Shown here piece after piece: positions 16,087-20,472 of a stretch of 20,472 nt of DNA. Within the stretch, counting starts at the first letter, position 1. Each line of letters opens with the position of its first letter. Under the pieces are notes generated by a model. It saw nothing but the letters and a program-made list of their open reading frames with translations. It made no database searches and was not told the DNA's origin. Position numbers and translations under genes: made by a program. Source of the DNA: Thermoplasmata archaeon (GTDB lineage: Archaea > Thermoplasmatota > Thermoplasmata > Thermoplasmatales > Thermoplasmataceae); NCBI GenBank assembly GCA_021845155.1, contig JAKBSB010000004.1:1-20472 (forward strand). Reading direction: 5' to 3'.

Positions 16087-17241
16087 ATGACTTTATATCA
16101 TGAAATCCATATGTTGAAGTTGAGTTCCAAGGAGGTTGTAATATTCGCCCCTCTCTATCGAAGGATTCCTGCAGACGGCTGGGGAGGTGTGGAAAAAATA
16201 GTGGTTGAACGAGCCAGATCCCTCAGGAGATTGGGATTCAGGGTGCAGTTAGTGGCCAATTCCACCGATGATAGTCTGGCGGACAGCGTGGTTTCCCCGG
16301 ATGCAATCTTCTCATATCCAGGGGGCAAAGCACGATTGCTCGCGTCCTTGGCTACGGGAAAATGGACTCGTTACATATCCATCTTCACCAGTCTTAAACG
16401 TGAGATCTGGGAGGCACCCATACTTTCTGATGCCTCTGCTATTGACCCATTTAACAATTTCATACTCACAAAGGAGATGGAAAGTGACAGGGTCCTTTTC
16501 TACCTGCACGGGAACTATTACTTTATCTATCCAAACTGGCGCAGGCTTTTCCTTGTTCCAGACATGATATTCAGACCTTCATGGAAGCTTAATCTGGGAG
16601 CACTTAACCTCAGGATGAATGAACTCCTAATAAGAAAAGGGATCAGATCCCATTACATGCCAAATGGAACAGATTTTCCGGATAGGGGTCAAATAATTCA
16701 AAACCCGGAAGAATTTCTGCTTTTTGTTGGAACAATCAACCCACTAAAGGCCCCTCATCTTGCCATTCGACTTGCCAGGAAGATTGGGTTGCCATTAAAA
16801 ATAATAGGTAAGATAACCGATGCATCATATTTCAGGAATATGGTTAAGCCTTTTCTAAACAATGTTACCGAATACCTTGGAGAGGTAGATAGACGGACTC
16901 TCACTGAAACAATGAGGAGATGCAGGGCTCTCCTCTTTACATCGACGTGGGATGAACCACAGGGCATTGTAATCATCGAAGCACAAAGCTATGGAGTTCC
17001 AGTACTTGCCTTGAACCTACCAGTTTATTCAGGTATATACGAAATGATAGACAATTATCAAACCGGACTTATAGGAACATTTGACGATCTTTGCGCAAAA
17101 TCCGTGGAAATATTCAATATCAAAAGGGACTCTATTTATATTCGTAGCAGGAGTAAATGGTCCTGGGAATCCGTTTTAAAGAATCATCATATGGACGTGA
17201 TAGAAAAAATGGCAGAAAATATGCCTACTCATTCCAGTTGA
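16087..17241 (+). CDS. Family 4 glycosyltransferase (GT-B fold)
   Basis: A 384-residue enzyme from the longest frame. The N-terminal domain has IFAPLYRRIPADGWGGVEK, the acceptor-side glycine-rich loop of GT4 enzymes. The C-terminal donor domain has LLFVGTINPLKAP, YLGEVDR and the E-x7-E motif (Glu290 and Glu298, EPQGIVIIEAQ), followed by SYGVPVLAL. These retain donor configuration and use nucleotide-sugars. The start is unsettled: a TATA-like box TTTATATC at 16092-16099 lies inside the longest frame and predicts a transcript start near 16120, where an in-frame TTG sits; an ATG at 16111 is also close. The true protein is probably 8-11 residues shorter. It is divergent from the methyltransferase gene at 15919. 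Confidence 0.85.
   Translation: MTLYHEIHMLKLSSKEVVIFAPLYRRIPADGWGGVEKIVVERARSLRRLGFRVQLVANSTDDSLADSVVSPDAIFSYPGGKARLLASLATGKWTRYISIFTSLKREIWEAPILSDASAIDPFNNFILTKEMESDRVLFYLHGNYYFIYPNWRRLFLVPDMIFRPSWKLNLGALNLRMNELLIRKGIRSHYMPNGTDFPDRGQIIQNPEEFLLFVGTINPLKAPHLAIRLARKIGLPLKIIGKITDASYFRNMVKPFLNNVTEYLGEVDRRTLTETMRRCRALLFTSTWDEPQGIVIIEAQSYGVPVLALNLPVYSGIYEMIDNYQTGLIGTFDDLCAKSVEIFNIKRDSIYIRSRSKWSWESVLKNHHMDVIEKMAENMPTHSS
16092..16099 (+). promoter_or_regulatory. TATA-like box for GT4 gene
   Basis: TTTATATC lies inside the longest open frame; its spacing points to a transcript start near 16120-16122 and so to a downstream start codon. Confidence 0.4.
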
Positions 17242-17644
17242 TATATCAGGGCCGGTGCCGTTATGGGATGCAGATCTCTGAAAGTTAACGAGATGTAAAC
17301 ATTAAGAGTGCCATGAGGGTGAATGTTGCTGCGCCTGAAATAAGGTCCGGCACACTTAACTGGGTAAAAAAAAAAGATCTTTCCGGGAAGTGTTGAGTAG
17401 AAAAGATTCCTCTGGTACTTTACAAAATGATGAATTTGAAACTGTAGGACAGGGGAAAATTATTGTTGAGATCCCAAAGAAATGTGGCGATATCATGGAA
17501 AAGTTTTCAATCAATCCGGAACATGCACCTGCCTTTGGTGACTTCAGTCTGTACAGAATCTACGGTAAGATCAGCTGGAATTGGCTATTCGAATACATTT
17601 AAGATCAACCTTGACAGGTTCTAAACAGATGATACTGGGTAGCA
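17242..17644. other. Gap between convergent glycosyltransferase genes, holding a broken small frame
   Basis: About 400 bases with no intact long gene. It contains a TATA-like GATATATC near 17242-17249, the split frame at 17313-17602 and a run of ten A at 17366-17375. Confidence 0.5.
17313..17602 (+). pseudogene. Small frame split at a run of ten A
   Basis: From the ATG at 17313 the frame reads MRVNVAAPEIRSGTLNWVKK and then ends at a TGA 18 bases after the A run. One frame back, codons stay open from 17360 to a TAA at 17600-17602 (GTG candidate at 17390) and encode KIIVEIPKKCGDIMEKF and YRIYGKISWNWLFEY, which look protein-like. One extra A, or a -1 slip on A AAA AAA, would join them into a protein of about 96 residues. 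I do not recognise it; the N-terminus resembles the start of a GT4-type glycosyltransferase, so it could be a gene remnant, a programmed frameshift or a sequencing indel. Confidence 0.35.
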
Positions 17645-18532
17645 TTAAGTACCGTTTCCAGAATCCTTCGAGGTCTTGACTACCTTCCAGAGCATGTGAC
17701 CCCTGTAAGTTTTAAAGTCGAAGAAAGCATATGTGATAGATATAAGCTCAATTAGAATCGCTGGGAATATGAATGCTATATCAGAAGGATATCTCTTCAA
17801 ATGAGTTTTCATCAGCAAGACCGATTTTTTGATATTCCTTGGAAAATTTAAAATGAGCGAGGAACTTTTCCCAAAGTGTCTTTCCATCTCCATATGGCCA
17901 AAGTTTACTCTGATCCTCTGGATAAGAAGATCGTGGAAGGTCTCCGGTACCCAGTTATGTACTATGAAATCATCTGAGTAGAGAACCATAGCTCCATCCC
18001 TTTTGGCGGAAAGGCACAAAAACTCATCATCGTTTACGACTGGTGGTAAATTTATAAGAAATTTCGCCGGGATTGCCTGAAACTCTCCTCCTGATTTTAC
18101 ATAAAAATCGTCAGAACTGGTTAGATACGTATCATGTACATTCCACATCACACTGGCAATTTTACTGGCCAGCTTTTCTGATGGCACAGGCAGGACTCTG
18201 GGTATTATGATCTCATTTCCCGCTATCTTCCTTTCAATTTTCTTGATGATACCTGGATCAAAGCGAACATCTCCGGATATGAGAAATGCCAGATCACAAT
18301 CCATATGTTTCAGCGCACTGTTATACGCATTGGTCTTTCCAAGCCTTTCGCTGCAGAGAATCAGATCTATGTTCTTTCCTTCCGCCATAACACGTATTTT
18401 AGAGATGTCCAAATCGCCTTCAGCGCAGATAATCATTTTGTCCAGTTGCAGTGCGTCAAAATTTCTTACATAGAATTCCACATCCATCTGAGAATTATAT
18501 GAGAAAATTATGGCGCAGCTACTCGTTCCCAT
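17645..18532 (-). CDS. GT2-type glycosyltransferase-like protein
   Basis: A 295-residue protein from this start. The GT-A-like N-terminus runs SCAIIFSYNSQ, then KMIICAEGDL and ERLGKTNAYNSALKHMDCDLAFLISGDVRFDPGII in order (lysine and acidic donor-binding regions), but the usual DxD is replaced by GDVRFD. A region around FLINLPPVVNDDEFL fits the acceptor-side acidic motif. The C-terminus has a hydrophobic segment (IAFIFPAILIELISITYAFF), suggesting membrane association. The longest frame starts at 18583, overlapping the upstream gene by 65 bases; the ATG at 18532 is preferred because it leaves a 14-base overlap, sits after GGTACGGGTG, and begins just before the first beta strand. Translation is probably coupled to the nucleotidyltransferase. 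Confidence 0.75.
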   Translation of the reverse strand: MGTSSCAIIFSYNSQMDVEFYVRNFDALQLDKMIICAEGDLDISKIRVMAEGKNIDLILCSERLGKTNAYNSALKHMDCDLAFLISGDVRFDPGIIKKIERKIAGNEIIIPRVLPVPSEKLASKIASVMWNVHDTYLTSSDDFYVKSGGEFQAIPAKFLINLPPVVNDDEFLCLSAKRDGAMVLYSDDFIVHNWVPETFHDLLIQRIRVNFGHMEMERHFGKSSSLILNFPRNIKKSVLLMKTHLKRYPSDIAFIFPAILIELISITYAFFDFKTYRGHMLWKVVKTSKDSGNGT

Positions 18533-19226
18533 CACCCGTACCGGAATACATCCTGCGCAATTTCTGGTATTTAGCGCTATCAAGATAGAATCTGTGAAAT
18601 CCCAAAACAGTCTCGAAACAGGAGTCTGGACTGAGGCGAGCCCTGTACCTGTGGTTGTGAACCAATCCCTTCAGAAGGAGGAATACAGAGGATGGAATAT
18701 ACAAAAGGTATTCCAGGGGACTTGATCGGTTTTCCTGCTGTTTATTGTTACCGGTAGGCCTAAATCTTTCAGGAAAAAATTTCCTTATCAGCAGGCTTCC
18801 ATTCAGAAGGTTTTCATAATAAGTCTTACCATACAGCGGTATGACGTTTAGAGAATCCTTTGCAACAATAAAATCATCACTCTGGTTGAACAGTGTATCT
18901 GCAGAAACAGTATCCAGGCAAAGGGAAAGACATATGGAGTCAAAGCCGAATAATCTTCGGATTAAAATGGCTCTTATCACGGTTGACCAGAGCTTTCCGG
19001 CACGGGTTATCAAAAAAATATCAACATCATCCTCAGCCGCCGGTTCATAGGAAACTGATCCTGATATTCCAAAGAAGATCAGATTTCTGGTCCCAAGTCT
19101 GGCGGAGAACTCCCTGGCTGTAGAAATCTTTGATTCCCTTATGCTGTCCTCACAGGTCATTTGAAACTCTCCATTGAAAATCGTGTCCCAGGCATTTTTA
19201 CTAATTGTTAACAATAAATTCAGCAT
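18519..19226 (-). CDS. Pol-beta-fold nucleotidyltransferase domain protein
   Basis: A 235-residue protein. The nucleotidyltransferase signature is clear: FFGISGSVSY with Gly56-Ser57, then Asp67 and Asp69 in AAEDDVDIFLIT, the metal pair of the superfamily. A third acidic position may be in LCLDTV. After the catalytic domain the sequence is helical and basic (YLLYIPSSVFLLLKGLVHNHRYRARLS). Members add nucleotides to RNA, proteins, antibiotics or small molecules; the substrate here is unknown. It is the first gene of a coupled pair with the GT2-like gene (14-base overlap), so activating or capping a sugar or lipid intermediate is one possibility. No HEPN partner is visible, which argues against a MNT/HEPN toxin-antitoxin pair. 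Confidence 0.75.
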   Translation of the reverse strand: MLNLLLTISKNAWDTIFNGEFQMTCEDSIRESKISTAREFSARLGTRNLIFFGISGSVSYEPAAEDDVDIFLITRAGKLWSTVIRAILIRRLFGFDSICLSLCLDTVSADTLFNQSDDFIVAKDSLNVIPLYGKTYYENLLNGSLLIRKFFPERFRPTGNNKQQENRSSPLEYLLYIPSSVFLLLKGLVHNHRYRARLSPDSCFETVLGFHRFYLDSAKYQKLRRMYSGTGDGNE

Positions 19227-19350
19227 ATTAAGTATTTCTATTTGTACCAGTTACAGTGAACGCTCTTGGAAGTTCTGGTCCTTGACTGAGAACGGATTGA
19301 CAGAACTTCGAGGATGCATTCAGTCTAGAACCTTTTATATCTAAATGCGT

Positions 19351-19372
19351 TTATAAATATGAATATTTATAA
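19351..19372. repeat. Perfect 10-bp inverted repeat of TATA-like sequence
   Basis: TTATAAATAT (19351-19360) and ATATTTATAA (19363-19372) are exact reverse complements with a 2-base spacer. It lies just after the stop of the 148-residue membrane protein gene and about 125 bases before the nucleotidyltransferase start. It could be a promoter usable in both directions, a repressor site or an AU-rich 3' hairpin. Confidence 0.6.
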
Positions 19373-19384
19373 GATAGAGAGAGA

Positions 19385-19831
19385 TTATTCCCCACCTCTG
19401 AGGATAACTGCACCAGTTATACCTGTAATTATGTAAAAGGCAAAAAGTACATCGTAAAGCCCGGGTATGTATGAAAGTGCCCCAGGATAATGTGAAAATC
19501 CAAAGAGGTATGTGGCAAACTGCCCCACACTTGTGAATCCAACCATTTTATAAGTCGCAAGATCGGCCACCATAAATACTGCGAGCAATAAAGCCCCAAC
19601 AGTTCCGGCTTTCTGGAATACCCTCTCAGGCTTAACCATGATAATAACTGCTCCGATTAAATCAACTATCGCCGTAACAAGTAGACCGTACCAGTGGATG
19701 AAATAAGGTTTCACAATTCCGAAATCTGTCTGGAGATTTTTATCGGTGAAAAGTATCACTGTTGTTAAGATAAAATCCAATGCTAGCAGAATTCCTACCA
19801 TCCTTCCTTTTGAATACGAACCATCAGACAT
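19385..19831 (-). CDS. Hypothetical four-helix membrane protein
   Basis: A 148-residue hydrophobic protein that I do not recognise. Spans are likely near residues 11-29 (VGILLALDFILTTVILF), 47-66 (WYGLLVTAIVDLIGAVIIMV), 76-95 (GTVGALLLAVFMVADLATY) and 124-144 (YDVLFAFYIITGITGAVIL), with short polar loops and a cytosolic-looking basic stretch VKPERVFQKAG. A TATA-like box at 19854-19861 (minus strand, GTATAATT) begins the transcript at or next to the ATG at 19831, so the gene appears leaderless and separately transcribed. It is probably specific to related archaea. Confidence 0.7.
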   Translation of the reverse strand: MSDGSYSKGRMVGILLALDFILTTVILFTDKNLQTDFGIVKPYFIHWYGLLVTAIVDLIGAVIIMVKPERVFQKAGTVGALLLAVFMVADLATYKMVGFTSVGQFATYLFGFSHYPGALSYIPGLYDVLFAFYIITGITGAVILRGGE

Positions 19832-19853
19832 ATTAAACCTGATTATTATACGG

Positions 19854-19861
19854 AATTATAC
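19854..19861 (-). promoter_or_regulatory. TATA-like box for four-helix membrane protein gene
   Basis: On the minus strand it reads GTATAATT, centred about 27 bases before the ATG at 19831. Confidence 0.5.
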
Positions 19862-19968
19862 TATTTAAAATTAATCAAATTTAGAGTTCCACAGAAAATA
19901 ATTACTTCAACCATATTAATTGCCAGAAAACGGAACAACTGCAATATCCGTTCTTATTTTCATGAGGT

Positions 19969-20106
19969 CTATTCCAGATCTGGCATATTCACCTGTGGAT
20001 ATACAACAACATTTATCTGACTACTTTGGATGATATTCACTAGATGGCTTCCACTCCCATCTCTCACATTGATCTTCCTGCCTAAAGGTTGCTGTTGGAA
20101 TCTCAT
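19969..20106 (-). CDS. Possible small protein, 45 residues
   Basis: The frame runs from ATG at 20106 to TAG at 19969. It starts MRFQQQPLGRKINVRDG and ends VVVYPQVNMPDLE. It is preceded by GAGGTGA (20117-20123), a 7-base match to the archaeal anti-Shine-Dalgarno sequence, ten bases before the ATG. It lies 21 bases downstream of the 27-codon frame on the same strand. No known family is recognised; the composition is plausible for a small soluble protein, but a chance frame is possible. Confidence 0.3.
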   Translation of the reverse strand: MRFQQQPLGRKINVRDGSGSHLVNIIQSSQINVVVYPQVNMPDLE

Positions 20107-20127
20107 GAGTTTGGATTCACCTCATCC

Positions 20128-20211
20128 CTAATGTACTCTGTGCTTCTTTCCGACCATCCACCTCGCGTACACAGTAACGCATGCAGCAGTATGATATGCG
20201 GACACCTTCAT
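20128..20211 (-). CDS. Possible leaderless small protein, 27 residues
   Basis: The frame begins ATG at 20211 (MKVSAYHTAACVTVYARWM...) and stops at 20128. A TATA-like sequence at 20233-20240 (minus strand GTATATTG) is centred 26 bases upstream, exactly the leaderless distance. The reading frame is open for 14 codons upstream too, so it could instead be a remnant of a longer gene such as a transposase, though nothing identifies one. Confidence 0.25.
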   Translation of the reverse strand: MKVSAYHTAACVTVYARWMVGKKHRVH

Positions 20212-20448
20212 CTCCGTCCCCAGCAGACTTAGCAATATACTGACAACAATATTCTGTTATCGATTACTTTCAAACCCTATCTTGCAAAAGGAGAATTCCT
20301 TATGGAAACATTAGACACACATTTTTACACTTAATTCGTATTCTGCTGACAAAGATATAAAGGAATGTTTCCCTTGAAAATCTCAACCTGCGTGAGTTCC
20401 TGGAACTATTGATTATTATATGCCATTAATAAAATTAATAAAAATCTC

Positions 20449-20472
20449 ATGGTTTTTAACGCTAATAGCGTC
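20449..20472 (+). CDS. Possible start of a gene running off the window
   Basis: TTATTATA at 20413-20420 predicts a transcript start near 20443, and an ATG at 20449 opens MVFNANSV to the window edge. A second frame from the ATG at 20420 (MPLIKLIKISWFLTLIA) is also open. Only the next bases would decide. Confidence 0.2.

Larger units (their letters stand above)
19862..20472. other. Long stretch without a large gene
   Basis: About 610 bases with no frame of 60 codons. It holds two very short minus-strand frames described separately, a TATA-like box at 20233-20240 and, at the far end, possible starts of a new + strand gene. I see no insertion sequence ends, tRNA or CRISPR-like repeats. Confidence 0.5.

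Noticed and set aside
18519..19226. Nucleotidyltransferase gene as half of a MNT/HEPN toxin-antitoxin pair
   Set aside because: The protein is longer than usual MNT antitoxins and its partner is a glycosyltransferase-like protein, with no HEPN motif (RxxxxH) gene adjacent.
20302..20334. 10-codon frame after AAAAGGAG
   Set aside because: The Shine-Dalgarno match is good, but ten codons without a promoter is too little to support a gene.
20459..20471. Short perfect hairpin ACGCT-AAT-AGCGT at the window end as a terminator
   Set aside because: The T-rich sequence lies before, not after, the stem on the + strand, and on the minus strand the stem is followed by A; the window ends too soon to judge.

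Overview
The window looks like chromosome from a cell-wall-less archaeon of the Thermoplasmata, most likely order Thermoplasmatales (inference). The grounds are archaeal TATA-like boxes about 26 bases upstream of many start codons with little or no leader, heavy use of AGG/AGA and ATA codons, an archaeal-type pilin, and a nicotinate phosphoribosyltransferase with the C-terminal zinc-knuckle region known from the Thermoplasma acidophilum enzyme. No tRNA, rRNA, CRISPR array or intact mobile element was seen.

Bases 1-4041, all on the + strand: the 3' part of an aldose 1-epimerase gene; a metal-dependent amidohydrolase followed 14 bases later by an eIF2B-like protein that lacks the isomerase cysteine; a small membrane protein; and a type IV pilin-like protein with six N-glycosylation sequons. 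Convergent to the pilin is a long DUF255/YyaL-type thioredoxin-domain protein (- strand).

Bases 6467-11891, + strand, are housekeeping and metabolism: an ArsB/NhaD-type transporter, a histidine phosphatase, and a tight group of cysteinyl-tRNA synthetase, nicotinamidase and nicotinate phosphoribosyltransferase. The last two are consecutive steps of NAD salvage (nicotinamide to nicotinate to nicotinate mononucleotide). A hairpin and T tract sit just before the third gene, and its Shine-Dalgarno G run could pair with a C run upstream.

Bases 12489-19226 form a glycan or surface-polymer modification island. It holds three SAM-dependent methyltransferases (two of them tandem paralogues), two GT2-type glycosyltransferases, one GT4-type glycosyltransferase and a pol-beta-fold nucleotidyltransferase. 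Most minus-strand genes overlap by 8-38 bases, which points to translational coupling. A short reading frame at 17313-17602 is broken at a run of ten A and may be a slippage site, a sequence error or a decaying gene. The target polymer cannot be read from sequence. Lipoglycan or N-glycan, including the sequon-rich pilin, is a reasonable guess because these archaea lack a rigid wall.

Bases 19227-20472: a four-helix membrane protein, a perfect 10-bp inverted repeat made of back-to-back TATA-like sequence, and about 640 bases without a long gene. In that last stretch two very short minus-strand frames (27 and 45 codons) have a TATA box at the leaderless distance and a good Shine-Dalgarno sequence respectively, and could be a small-protein operon. 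A new + strand gene may begin at the very end.
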